Below, piece by piece: positions 52,096 to 60,802 of a DNA stretch of 64,000 nt. The DNA lies in NCBI RefSeq assembly GCF_001029445.1, contig NZ_LDOT01000024.1:86690-150689 (forward strand). The letters are read 5' to 3'. Numbering within the stretch: the stretch's first letter is position 1; every line of letters starts with the position of its first letter. The stretch comes from Photobacterium aquae. Lineage in GTDB: Bacteria > Pseudomonadota > Gammaproteobacteria > Enterobacterales > Vibrionaceae. The notes under the pieces were generated by a model that did no database searches, was not told the DNA's origin, and was given only the letters and a program-made list of their open reading frames with translations. Made by a program: the position numbers and the translations under genes.

Positions 52096-53305
52096 AGGTT
52101 TTCTTTTTTTGATGATTATCTCTAATATAAACCCCAAGGTATAATATCATATACATTATCCTTGATAATAATACTGTATAAATTAAACTCCATTCTTTAA
52201 ATGTGTTAAATGTAAACACCAAAAATATAACAGATATCACAACGACAAATAGAGATGCGTACGCTAAAAATCCATCTTTATTATTTGGCAATAAATATGC
52301 GAATTGTATGCTTTCTGATACGCCTAAAAAAATTATACCAATTAACATTACAGATATATATGGATAAGCTCCAACATACCCTTCCCCAAATAAAGAAACG
52401 ATAACACTCTCGCCAAAATAATAATTTATCGCGACTCCACTGATAATGACAAATAAAAATAATAAAATTAATTTAAAAGCATTATTTTTATTATACTTAG
52501 AGCAAAGTGAAGGGTATATTGCTCGCAAAAAAACATAAACTCCTCCACTAATAACTAATGATAGTCTATTTGCCAAATTGAAAATCGCATACTTTTCTAT
52601 AGAGATATACGATGATACTAATATAAGTGGAATTGTATTATATAAATTAGGTGCGAAGTCAGTCATAAACAAATAACCACCTCGTTTTATTTTTTTTGCC
52701 ACTCTTACAATTGAGAAATTATATTTAACCCCACGGTCTTTTTTTAACCTACTTGTAATATAAAATCCTATCAAGGGATAATAAATGACAGATGCTAAGT
52801 AAACGATCTTCCAATTCAGCTCTCCATACAATTCCACATATGCTACAATGCTAATCAGAGAGCAGATCTTCATTATAACAAACAATAACGTATTTTGTTT
52901 CATATCATTCATTGAAACATAATACCAACTAGCGAAAGACACGTAACCAACTAAACCAAAAAACGTAACAAAAAAATAAAATACGCCATTGCTAAAACTT
53001 TCAACAGAAACAAAATATACCGTTGCCAAGATTGAACTTATAAAAGCAAATACATATCTAGATAACTGAACATCGTTAATAGTTTCGTCAATTTCATCCT
53101 TGCTTTTTTTATGTATAGTCCTAGCTTCCGTCAAGTTAAAACTAAAATCGCAGAGTATAAAACAAAAAGTAAAACAAGTATAAGCTAATGAGTAATATCC
53201 ATATTCATCTTTAGTTATATTATTAGTTATTAATGGCATTAATATCATTGGAAACAACATATTAAATATATACATTGAATACATGAATATTATATTTTTT
53301 CTCAT
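52088..53305 (-). CDS. wzx: Wzx-like polysaccharide flippase (MOP superfamily)
   Basis: Polytopic membrane protein of 405 residues with about 12 helices. The N-terminal block NMLFPMILMPLITNNITKDEYG is typical of RfbX/Wzx lipid-linked oligosaccharide flippases. The ATG follows GGAGGTTAA, a strong ribosome binding site. It is the first gene of the tightly overlapping wzx-GT4-wzy-acetyltransferase set. It moves undecaprenyl-PP-linked repeat units across the inner membrane (family role). Confidence 0.85.
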   Translation of the reverse strand: MRKNIIFMYSMYIFNMLFPMILMPLITNNITKDEYGYYSLAYTCFTFCFILCDFSFNLTEARTIHKKSKDEIDETINDVQLSRYVFAFISSILATVYFVSVESFSNGVFYFFVTFFGLVGYVSFASWYYVSMNDMKQNTLLFVIMKICSLISIVAYVELYGELNWKIVYLASVIYYPLIGFYITSRLKKDRGVKYNFSIVRVAKKIKRGGYLFMTDFAPNLYNTIPLILVSSYISIEKYAIFNLANRLSLVISGGVYVFLRAIYPSLCSKYNKNNAFKLILLFLFVIISGVAINYYFGESVIVSLFGEGYVGAYPYISVMLIGIIFLGVSESIQFAYLLPNNKDGFLAYASLFVVVISVIFLVFTFNTFKEWSLIYTVLLSRIMYMILYLGVYIRDNHQKKKTYA

Positions 53306-53595
53306 TTAACCTCCAACGTCTACATTATACGTCCTTATCCTAGCCTGTTTTCAGCCCCAATAATCACCTCTTATAGCAATGATTATTATATACTTTGGCA
53401 TACACAATAACAGAAACAGAACTCTTTACTTTTACTTATTAATCACTAAAGTAAAATGGCATGTTAGACTCAATTAATATGTTTCTATTGCTCTCTAAGT
53501 AATCAGTAACATGAGAAACATTTTTTATTAATCTAGCCCCCTATTATTAAGGGGGCTCATACAAAACCACCTTCTCTAGAAGATGGTAAATTATC
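53306..53595. other. Gap with two hairpins between TupA-like gene and wzx
   Basis: 290 AT-rich bases without a gene. A perfect stem AGCCCCC (53535-53541) / GGGGGCT (53551-53557) and a second weaker one (about 53568-53590) lie just after the TupA-like stop codon. No T-run follows on the minus strand. This may be a weak terminator, an RNA stability element, or a junction between two acquired gene blocks. Confidence 0.5.
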
Positions 53596-54483
53596 CTAAA
53601 TACTAAGCCCCATATAATCACCAAATACATTTTCTAATTCTTCTGGCTTCATTATTTCAAGACCACTAGCCGGATAAAATGTCAACTCTCCAAAATATAT
53701 TTTCCCTGATAAATTGTACAAATCAACACGTACGAATTTATGTTCTGAAGATAATTTTGAAACAATTTCTAGCATTGTTTCAAAATTCTTAGGTTTATCT
53801 ATCTCGCCATCAATTCCATTAACACCATAATAAAAGTTCATTCGATTCCATTCAGGATCATAATATGTTTCAGTGTGATTATCTGTATATCGCTCTACAT
53901 TTACTTGTATGAATTTAGGTTTGCCATTAAAGCAATAAAACTTATAATCAACAGGAACATTTTCATCATCCCCTAAAAAATGTTCGCAGATAATTTTCGG
54001 TTTTGCATATTTATAAGCCCACTCTCTAAATATTCGATATAGAGATATTGTCAACCATTTATCAAAATTTCTCTTCGCGAGCTTGTGATTTATTTGTTTT
54101 TTATTCTTGCAAATTAGATTTTGACTAGAACCATGCGTAGTTTTTAAAACAAACTTATTAGGTAATTGGTCAAAGTCAATATCACTATAGTTATCATAAC
54201 ATCCAACTAAAGGAACTAAATATTCTTCACCAATAGTATTTTTGATATATTTACGAACCTCATATTTATCAACCAACTTCCCCATATTTACATCACGGTG
54301 ATTAACCTTCAACCATTGAATTTTTTCTGAAAATGTTTTAGGGTTTTTAAAATTAATTTTTTCCCTTCGCCAAAGAAAATAAATCATTTTTAAATAGTAT
54401 TCATCGCTTAAGAAGTCAAAATACCCTCTTCTTGCTAACGCAAATATTACTCTTATAACTTTGGGATTGCATACATTATCCAT
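53596..54483 (-). CDS. TupA-like ATP-grasp protein
   Basis: A 295-residue protein resembling the TupA-like ATPgrasp family, named after the teichuronopeptide synthesis protein TupA. Visible blocks: FVLKTTHGSSQN (phosphate-binding-like loop), ICEHFLGDD, PVDYKFYCFNGKPKFIQV, and GELTFYPASGLE, which carries the metal ligands. Such proteins are common in capsule loci and may join amino acids to uronic acid carboxyls or otherwise decorate the polymer. With UDP-GlcA/GalA synthesis in the same locus, amidation of a uronic acid is an attractive guess. It overlaps the acetyltransferase gene by 8 bases. Confidence 0.82.
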   Translation of the reverse strand: MDNVCNPKVIRVIFALARRGYFDFLSDEYYLKMIYFLWRREKINFKNPKTFSEKIQWLKVNHRDVNMGKLVDKYEVRKYIKNTIGEEYLVPLVGCYDNYSDIDFDQLPNKFVLKTTHGSSQNLICKNKKQINHKLAKRNFDKWLTISLYRIFREWAYKYAKPKIICEHFLGDDENVPVDYKFYCFNGKPKFIQVNVERYTDNHTETYYDPEWNRMNFYYGVNGIDGEIDKPKNFETMLEIVSKLSSEHKFVRVDLYNLSGKIYFGELTFYPASGLEIMKPEELENVFGDYMGLSI

Positions 54484-54988
54484 TAAACTCTCTCTCTAAA
54501 TACTGTTTCTTATCTTCTTTCGATAATTTTTTCGTATGTAAAAAATCACATTTTCGTTTATTGTAGAAATCTTTAATAGAACAAATCTCTCTTATTGGAT
54601 TTCCTGCATAAACACAATTTTCTTTTAATGTACCTTTAACTAACGAGTTCGCCCCAACAATAACATTATCACCGATAGTCGCCCCCGGTAATATAACAAC
54701 TCCAAATCCTAAAAACACATTATTACCGACCTTTATCGGTTTGATTAAATCAACGTCATCACATTCCTCATATAAATTACGCAATACATTAACACTTCCA
54801 TCATGTGTAATGAATGTTACATTTGCCGATGTGTATAAATCATCTCCTAACGTAATTAAATAAGGTTCTGAACCAAAACTCTTGGTATTTAATTGAATGT
54901 TATTACCAAGCTTTACCCCAACTTTTTTTGCATATTGATTAGGGTGCGAGATAACTTTATATATTTTATCGTATATTTTTTTTATCAT
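54476..54988 (-). CDS. Hexapeptide-repeat acetyltransferase
   Basis: About 170 residues from the ATG at 54988 (MIKKIYDKIYKVISHPNQY), which follows AGGAATAATAATC; the frame extends to 55069 without support. Hexapeptide turns include VGNNVFLGFGVVILPGATIGDNVIVGANSLVKG. This is a second polymer O-acetyltransferase (or serine acetyltransferase-like) gene. It is the first gene after wzc and the 428-base gap, and it overlaps the TupA-like gene. Confidence 0.83.
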   Translation of the reverse strand: MIKKIYDKIYKVISHPNQYAKKVGVKLGNNIQLNTKSFGSEPYLITLGDDLYTSANVTFITHDGSVNVLRNLYEECDDVDLIKPIKVGNNVFLGFGVVILPGATIGDNVIVGANSLVKGTLKENCVYAGNPIREICSIKDFYNKRKCDFLHTKKLSKEDKKQYLEREFNG

Positions 54989-55416
54989 GATTATTATTCC
55001 TGATATTTTCAGTTTACGTCTTCCATGAAAGACTGATGATAATAATTTTTTATCAAGATGATCACGCAATAAAATATATTACTTACATGTAAGATATAAA
55101 AATAAATATCGCAACCATCAACTCACAAACATCACTCGCATTACTAATAAAATCAAAACACTAACTTAACCATCGACGCCATTATTAGAAGTCATTTAAG
55201 TTATTGATTACAGCAACTACATCGACTACGGTGAGAATAAAATCCACAACGATATACTTCCTTCTAAAGCTCTATTAAGAATATGCTCTATTGTATTCAG
55301 TCTTATCGCGATATTTACTCATGGGTATAAAATTATCATTTCAAAATATTCAAAATATTCAAAATAATTTATGCAACAAAGCACTTTTTCATTAATTTAC
55401 AATCTATGGCTCCTAA
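54989..55416. other. AT-rich gap after wzc
   Basis: 428 bases between wzc and the first serotype-specific gene. It contains a 9-bp direct repeat CAAAATATT (two copies and one variant, 55342-55368). An open stretch of about 55 codons on the plus strand (55201-55371) has no start codon or ribosome binding site. It marks the change from conserved export genes to the variable cassette and may be a recombination junction (inference). Confidence 0.4.
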
Positions 55417-57579
55417 TCATTTATTCGACTCATAGCTATAATTATAGTACCCATAGTTACCGCCATAATAGCTACTCGCCTTACGAACAACCGCATTCAG
55501 AATAAAGCCTTTAATCTCAATACCATTTTGCTCAAAGCGCTGCTTTGTCACCTCAATTTCTTTCACCGAGTTCTGACCAAAGCGCCCCACAAGCAAAGTG
55601 GTACCAACATGAGCTCCCACAATGGCAGGATCAGTTACAGCCAGAATAGGCGGAGTATCCACAATAACAATATCATAATTTTCAGAAGCCCAATCCATTA
55701 ACGCTTTAAAGCGTGGATGCATAAGCAGTTCTGATGGGTTAGGCGGCACTTCGCCACGGCCAATAAAATGCAGCCCTTCAACACCAGGTTGTTTAATCAA
55801 GCTTTCAATCGTAGTTTGACCACTTAAATAATTGGAAAGGCCTGGCTTATGGCTTACACCCATTTGTTTTTCCATTCGGCCTTTACGCATATCGGCATCA
55901 ATCACCAACACACGCTGGCCCGATTTTGCCACAACCGCTGCCATGTTGGCAGAAACAAACGATTTACCAATACCTGGGCTTGGGCCAGAAATCATCATAA
56001 TATTATTTTTGGCTTCCATCATTGCAAAATGCAAACTGGTACGCAGGCTGCGCAATGCTTCAATGGATAAATCCGCTGGGTTAGATACAGCCAGTAACGT
56101 TTCTTGTACCGTCAGCTGTTTTTTGCTTTTTTGCTTTTTTTCTAACTCTATCTGCCAATCAGACATAGGCACGCTTGCGTATACTGGCAAACCAATGGCT
56201 TCAATTTCATCTGGGTTTTCAACCCCACGGTGGAGAGCTGCACGCAAGAGTGCAATCGCCACAGCCAACATACCACCGAGCAAAGTCGCCAATACAACAA
56301 TGAACGATTTCTTAGGCTTAACCGCTTGAGTGTAAGATTGCGCGTTATCTAAAATACGTACGTTCCCCACAGTACTGGCTTTTACAATGTTCAGCTCTTG
56401 CACTTTGTTCAGCAACTGCACGTAAATCTGTTGGTTAACTTCTACATCGCGAGTTAAACGCAGTACTTCTCGCTGAGTTTTCGGCAGCTTTTGTATTTGC
56501 TTGTTTAAACGCTCACGCTCATTAAGTAACGTACGGCGTTTATCCATTAAAGCAACATAAGCCGGGTGCTCTTTGGTAAAACGCTGCGAAATCTCACTCT
56601 CTTTAAAGGTTAGTTCATTAAGCTGGGCTTCAATGGTCACCATCACATCAAGGGTTGATTTGGCTTCTAACCCCAAATCGATTGACTCATTCTCTTGACG
56701 AAATTTATTCAGCAAATCTTCAGAGGCGGTCAGTTGCACTTTAATTGCTGGCAAGTGTTGACGTAAAAATACCAAGCTATTTTCTGCCTCGGCCGAGTTG
56801 CGCTCTACGTTTTGTAAAAAGTAGTTTTGGCTAATATCATTAAGAATTGCTTCAATATCGGCACGGTTCTCACCGGTAAAACTCAGTTGCAAAATGCCTG
56901 TCTGTTTACCGCGCTCACTCACTGACAGATTCTGTTGAAGCCATTGAATGGCATCAAGCTTTGAGCGTTTAGCTAGTGTAAACAGGCTATCATTATTTGC
57001 ATCAAGCTGAGTAACAAACAATTTAAGATCACCATTTTGAGCCAATTCACCAACCTTGCCTTCTAATACTTTGCGCTCTTGGCTGTCATACAGCTCATAT
57101 TTACCCAACTTGGCATCAGTAACAGTTAAAGTATATTGTGGTTTTTCAACAAATACAGGCACTTCAAAGCGGCCCACATTCATATCCACTATTTCGCCTT
57201 CAATTCGGGCAAGTCCTTTACCAATAATGGGTAAATAAACAGGCTCTACCACTGTAGTTAAATTCAGTTTGTCGACGGTTTTACCCAAAATCATCCGTGA
57301 TTTGATGATTTCAATTTCAGTGGTTGCTGATGATTCACCCGCGAACAATTCTCCCATTTCACCTAAGGCTGGCATACCGCTTTTCTTTTGCTCTACCTGA
57401 ATAAGTGCATCCGCTTTATAGACAGGTGTCGCAAGAAGCGCATAGGCAATACCGCCAATGGCAAACAGAAAGGTGATGGCAATAATGCTCCAACGGGCAT
57501 CTAGCAAAATGCCAAAGAATTTACCCAGATCGATTTCATCTGAGTCCTGCTTAATTTGTGTATGTTGAGAAACGCTCAT
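55417..57579 (-). CDS. wzc: Wzc-like polysaccharide co-polymerase and tyrosine autokinase
   Basis: Inner-membrane BY-kinase of 720 residues that controls polymer length and export with Wza. It has two membrane helices (about 31-52 and 428-448) around a periplasmic coiled-coil domain. A cytoplasmic kinase follows with Walker A SGPSPGIGKS, Walker A' VLVIDADMRKGRM and Walker B VIVDTPP. The tail YYGGNYGYYNYSYESNK carries seven Tyr, the autophosphorylation cluster. It follows wza by 58 bases. The Wzb phosphatase partner is encoded at the far end of the locus. Confidence 0.96.
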   Translation of the reverse strand: MSVSQHTQIKQDSDEIDLGKFFGILLDARWSIIAITFLFAIGGIAYALLATPVYKADALIQVEQKKSGMPALGEMGELFAGESSATTEIEIIKSRMILGKTVDKLNLTTVVEPVYLPIIGKGLARIEGEIVDMNVGRFEVPVFVEKPQYTLTVTDAKLGKYELYDSQERKVLEGKVGELAQNGDLKLFVTQLDANNDSLFTLAKRSKLDAIQWLQQNLSVSERGKQTGILQLSFTGENRADIEAILNDISQNYFLQNVERNSAEAENSLVFLRQHLPAIKVQLTASEDLLNKFRQENESIDLGLEAKSTLDVMVTIEAQLNELTFKESEISQRFTKEHPAYVALMDKRRTLLNERERLNKQIQKLPKTQREVLRLTRDVEVNQQIYVQLLNKVQELNIVKASTVGNVRILDNAQSYTQAVKPKKSFIVVLATLLGGMLAVAIALLRAALHRGVENPDEIEAIGLPVYASVPMSDWQIELEKKQKSKKQLTVQETLLAVSNPADLSIEALRSLRTSLHFAMMEAKNNIMMISGPSPGIGKSFVSANMAAVVAKSGQRVLVIDADMRKGRMEKQMGVSHKPGLSNYLSGQTTIESLIKQPGVEGLHFIGRGEVPPNPSELLMHPRFKALMDWASENYDIVIVDTPPILAVTDPAIVGAHVGTTLLVGRFGQNSVKEIEVTKQRFEQNGIEIKGFILNAVVRKASSYYGGNYGYYNYSYESNK

Positions 57580-57637
57580 AACTCTCTGCTATCAAAATTA
57601 ATTTAATTAGTTGTATCCAAGAAAGCTCTACTTTAGG

Positions 57638-58849
57638 TTACGGCCAAGTGCGTACTCGTAGCGCACCTTCCGTCAACTCGTTAAAGCCACTGATCGTTGG
57701 CAGAAGTTGAGTCACAACACGGTTCCAACGCACAATCGGCGCAGCCGTTACGTAAACAATGTCATAAGGTTGCAGCTCAAACTCGGTACCAATTACTAAG
57801 GCTGAAGCATCTTGAATATTCAACTGGTACACATTTGCAATTGCTTGCTGCTCATTTTGAGCTTGAATTTGATTCTGATCAGATGGAATCGCTGTATTGG
57901 TATTAGCCTCTACAGCACCTTGCTTTTTCACATTACTGCGAATCACAAATACTCCGGTGGCATCCGCAGAAAGCTGGTTAATCCCACCCACATTACTAAG
58001 CGCTTCAGTTAAGCTCATACCGGCACGGTCGATCTTAAGCAACTTAGGCTCTTTGACCTCACCCATTACGAAGACTTTTTGGCTGTCGTTACGTGGTACA
58101 TGCACAATATCGCCAGGGCGAAGCAAACGGTTTTGAGTCAAATCTCCACGTTGCATCAATGCATACAATGACAGTGTCTCTTCTGTTCCGTTACGAGTCA
58201 GGGTTACGCTACGCCAATCAGCATCATCTGCCAAACCGCCCGCTTTATTCACTGCATCTAATAGTGTCAAAGGTACGTTCGTAATGGCTTGTTGCCCTGG
58301 TTTATTCACTTCACCGGTAATATATGTTTTTTGCGAACGAAACGACGCCACATTCACGTCCACCTGAGGACTTTCAATATATTCAGCCAAACGCGTGGCA
58401 ATCGTGTCTCGCACTTCTGTTACTGTTTTACCTGCAACATGTACCACACCAATATACGGATAGAAAATCGTGCCATCGGCATGTACCCAGTTACCAGCTT
58501 CTGCCGAACTACGGTACGAACCCGCAGGAATAGTCAATTCGGGGTGATCCCAAATCGTAATATTAAGAATATCCCCGGTGCCAATACGGTATTGATAACC
58601 AGCAAGCTCAGCATCCAACGCCGTATTCACCTGAGAATAAACCGGTTTGGCCTTAAACGCGTTAACTCGACTCGCTGTTAGCGGGTAAACATTAATCTGC
58701 TCACTCCACGTTTGCTCCTGCTCACTTCCATTTGTTGTCGTTGCTACTACATTTTTATCAGTAACCGTCAGGTTTGAGCCCGGCACAGTGCAGCCCGCCA
58801 GCATGGACGTCGCCATGGCAGAAATAAGAATCTTCTTTGTAAAATGCAT
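57638..58849 (-). CDS. wza: Wza-like outer-membrane polysaccharide export lipoprotein
   Basis: Octameric outer-membrane channel for capsule or exopolysaccharide. It has 403 residues. The signal peptide ends in the lipobox LAGC with Cys20. The polysaccharide export domain (YRIGTGDILNITIWDHPELT) and SLBB domains (YITGEVNKPGQ, VFVMGEVKEPK) follow. The C-terminus ends RVRTWP after VVTQLLPTISGFNEL, which fits the membrane-spanning helix. It is the first gene behind the ops element, with a leader of about 190 bases between ops and the ATG. Confidence 0.96.
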   Translation of the reverse strand: MHFTKKILISAMATSMLAGCTVPGSNLTVTDKNVVATTTNGSEQEQTWSEQINVYPLTASRVNAFKAKPVYSQVNTALDAELAGYQYRIGTGDILNITIWDHPELTIPAGSYRSSAEAGNWVHADGTIFYPYIGVVHVAGKTVTEVRDTIATRLAEYIESPQVDVNVASFRSQKTYITGEVNKPGQQAITNVPLTLLDAVNKAGGLADDADWRSVTLTRNGTEETLSLYALMQRGDLTQNRLLRPGDIVHVPRNDSQKVFVMGEVKEPKLLKIDRAGMSLTEALSNVGGINQLSADATGVFVIRSNVKKQGAVEANTNTAIPSDQNQIQAQNEQQAIANVYQLNIQDASALVIGTEFELQPYDIVYVTAAPIVRWNRVVTQLLPTISGFNELTEGALRVRTWP

Positions 58850-59037
58850 ATAATTATCAGACTGATTAAATAATGACGAGTGCCTTGGGATCCATAAGAC
58901 ACAGCGGAGTATTCATACCTGCTATGTGAGCAAGCATTTGAGAATGAAGTTAGGGACTAACATGGCCTAAGAAGCTATACCGACACCGACGGCCGTGACA
59001 GACGGCCGCGCTAACAAGACAAAACATGGAGATTTTA

Positions 59038-59049
59038 TACGCTACCGCC
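59038..59049 (-). promoter_or_regulatory. ops element (RfaH recruitment site)
   Basis: On the minus strand the sequence is GGCGGTAGCGTA, identical to the canonical 12-base ops GGCGGTAGCGTG except for the last base. The bases before it, CCTAAGG, resemble the usual JUMPstart context. It lies in the untranslated leader 190 bases before wza. RfaH, encoded at 6855-7352, binds this DNA on paused polymerase and then suppresses termination in the genes behind it. Confidence 0.92.
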
Positions 59050-59099
59050 CTTAGGTTACGGTTCCCAATTTACCATACGTTGCTTTTTATTGTTTTGTT

Positions 59100-59130
59100 G
59101 TTATATCACGCTAAGCCGCACGAATAGCAA
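59100..59130 (-). promoter_or_regulatory. Weak sigma-70 promoter candidate for wza operon
   Basis: On the minus strand TTGCTA (59130-59125) and TATAAC (59105-59100) are separated by 19 bases, slightly long. A start near 59093 would place ops about 45 bases into the transcript, the usual distance. Other AT-rich sequences nearby could also serve, so this is tentative. Confidence 0.35.
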
Positions 59131-59635
59131 AGCTACTCAACTTAACGGCTAACCAAGCTTCTTGGCTATTTGACCATGCGACATTTTTTAGTCGCAAATT
59201 TAGAACATTTTACACTTCTTTGTTGCTGATAGGAATCTTGTTTTATCACTTTTCCCGATTTTCAATGCGCTCAATCAAAAAAAATAAAAATCAATACAAT
59301 TCAACATCTTAAAGACCAACCCATGATAAAAACCATGGAGTTTCACGTCGTCCGTATGTTAAATATTCCTTATTCCACTATTCTTGTTTGATAAGTTAGA
59401 GACATATCAACATTTCTGTGGTTCAAACCGCTGCTTAGGCATTTTCTTTCTGGACAGATCATTCAGAGATTGCAGAAAAACTTTATTACTCATATCATTA
59501 ATCAGAGAACGTTCATCGTTTTTGATTTAAAATAAGTTCTTACCTTTGGTCATTAAAGAACCGCCCCATGTAGAAAAGTCCCCAAGACGGCTATTCTCCA
59601 TTGGTATACGGCCTCACCTGGGTATATACATCACT

Positions 59636-59656
59636 AAATCCTCTTTAGGATTTTTT
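59636..59656 (+). terminator. Terminator-like stem in the gfcA leader
   Basis: A 7-bp perfect stem AAATCCT (59636-59642) / AGGATTT (59647-59653) with a CTTT loop runs into further T (59654-59656). It lies 35 bases before the gfcA start and could attenuate transcription or shape the leader. Confidence 0.5.
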
Positions 59657-59690
59657 ATAACACTCCATAATTTCAATAAGGGAATTAAAA

Positions 59691-59948
59691 ATGAAAAAGA
59701 CTGCTATTGCACTTATCGCAGCCCTATCATTCTCTGGCGCTGCCTTTGCAGCAACTGAAACAACAGCGGCTGCAACAGCTGGTTCTACATCTGGTGCGGC
59801 TGCGGGTACAGCTGGTGCAACAGCGGCTGCAACCGGCGGTATTACTGCAACAGCCGTTGCCGCTGGTGCAGCTGTTGCCGTTGCTGCTGTTGCCGTTGCG
59901 GATTCAGCAAACAACAACAACACAACATCAGTATCTACACAGAAGTAA
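59691..59948 (+). CDS. gfcA: GfcA/YjbE-like small secreted Ala-rich protein
   Basis: An 85-residue exported protein. The signal peptide MKKTAIALIAALSFSGAAFA is followed by an Ala/Thr/Gly-rich mature part with GGITATAVAAGAAVAVAAVAVAD and an Asn/Thr tail. It is the first gene of the four-gene gfcABCD/yjbEFGH set, linked in E. coli to group 4 capsule or exopolysaccharide. Its precise function is unknown. AAGGGAATTAAAA before the ATG is a good ribosome binding site. A terminator follows at 59983-60013, so gfcA alone is probably made in excess of gfcBCD. A longer paralogue is at 30168-30554. Confidence 0.85.
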   Translation: MKKTAIALIAALSFSGAAFAATETTAAATAGSTSGAAAGTAGATAAATGGITATAVAAGAAVAVAAVAVADSANNNNTTSVSTQK

Positions 59949-59982
59949 TACTCGATATTTTGCGAGCTAAATTGCAATAATC

Positions 59983-60013
59983 AAAAGCCAGTCGTTTTAC
60001 GATTGGCTTTTTG
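59983..60013 (+). terminator. Intrinsic terminator between gfcA and gfcB
   Basis: Stem AAAAGCCAGTCG (59983-59994) / CGATTGGCTTTT (60000-60011) with one G.U pair and a 5-base loop, ending in T-rich sequence. It lies 35 bases after the gfcA stop codon and should let only part of the transcripts reach gfcB. Confidence 0.85.
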
Positions 60014-60075
60014 TCTATTTTGTATGGCAACTTGGACGTTAGCCGATGATCCCTTTCAAAAGTACGCCGAGAAAA

Positions 60076-60789
60076 ATGAACATACCCCCAGCATCAGCCA
60101 TCAAACCGATCTGCCTAGCCGGACTCTTAGTGGCACTCAGTGGCTGTAGCCAAAAATTCAATGACGTTAATGACACCATAAAGCTCGCGGTATTTGGCGA
60201 TCCTGATATTTCGTTAACGCGTGAGGATATTAATCGCTCACCTTATGCCAGCATCTATGCCCAAATCGATAATGGCCCCCAAGCATTCATGGTATTGGCT
60301 TTAGCGGAAAAAGAGCACACTCTCTCTACGAATCCAACAACAGCACCTGCTCCGCAACAACTAAAATGGGTGTCTGCCGATAAAGGTATGCTAGTCACTC
60401 AATCTGGCCGACTGGTTAAAACACTTAATTTACCGCAGGGTAATTTAGTATCTGTACACAGCGCCCAGCCCGACCCATTAGCCTTGGGCTTGCACCTATC
60501 CGATACCCCACATCAATGGCAAGCCACCTATGATTGGCAACCGGGTTATCATTATGGCTATATTGGTAACTCTACTTTTAGTCTCCAAGGCAATAATACC
60601 ATTGTTATCAATCAAACCGCTGTTGAAACGCTGCATGTCATCGAGACCGTCAATTTCGATACTATTGATATTTCTTACCAAAACCATTATTGGTTAAACC
60701 CCACTACAGGTACGGTAATGAAATCATCCCAGCATCTCGCGCCAACATTACCGGTTGTTACCCTCACTGTACTCAAACCTTTCTCATAA
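60076..60789 (+). CDS. gfcB: GfcB/YjbF-like outer-membrane lipoprotein
   Basis: A lipoprotein of about 237 residues: a hydrophobic segment and lipobox LSGC in MNIPPASAIKPICLAGLLV. The body shows YjbF-family features (VKTLNLPQGNLVS near the middle, WLNPTTGTVMKSSQH near the end). The ATG at 60076 has GAGAAAA upstream and gives a normal signal peptide; the frame opens at 60046. It is followed by gfcC after 13 bases. Its role in capsule assembly at the outer membrane is inferred from the family. Confidence 0.85.
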   Translation: MNIPPASAIKPICLAGLLVALSGCSQKFNDVNDTIKLAVFGDPDISLTREDINRSPYASIYAQIDNGPQAFMVLALAEKEHTLSTNPTTAPAPQQLKWVSADKGMLVTQSGRLVKTLNLPQGNLVSVHSAQPDPLALGLHLSDTPHQWQATYDWQPGYHYGYIGNSTFSLQGNNTIVINQTAVETLHVIETVNFDTIDISYQNHYWLNPTTGTVMKSSQHLAPTLPVVTLTVLKPFS

Positions 60790-60802
60790 CTAGTGCTTAA
60801 CC

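Larger units (their letters stand above)
58850..59690. promoter_or_regulatory. Divergent control region of the capsule operon and gfc operon
   Basis: 841 bases with no gene. The left part is the wza leader, with ops at 59038-59049 and a CGGCCG stem at 58990-59008 downstream of ops. A candidate promoter is at 59100-59130. The right part feeds gfcA; two GGTATA repeats occur at about 59602-59624, and a small terminator-like stem lies just before gfcA. The middle (59200-59540) is AT-rich and could host regulators such as H-NS; no specific box was identified. Confidence 0.6.

Noticed and set aside
55342..55368. CAAAATATT repeats as a CRISPR or replication iteron
   Set aside because: Only two and a half 9-bp units without spacers; ordinary AT-rich slippage is enough to explain them.
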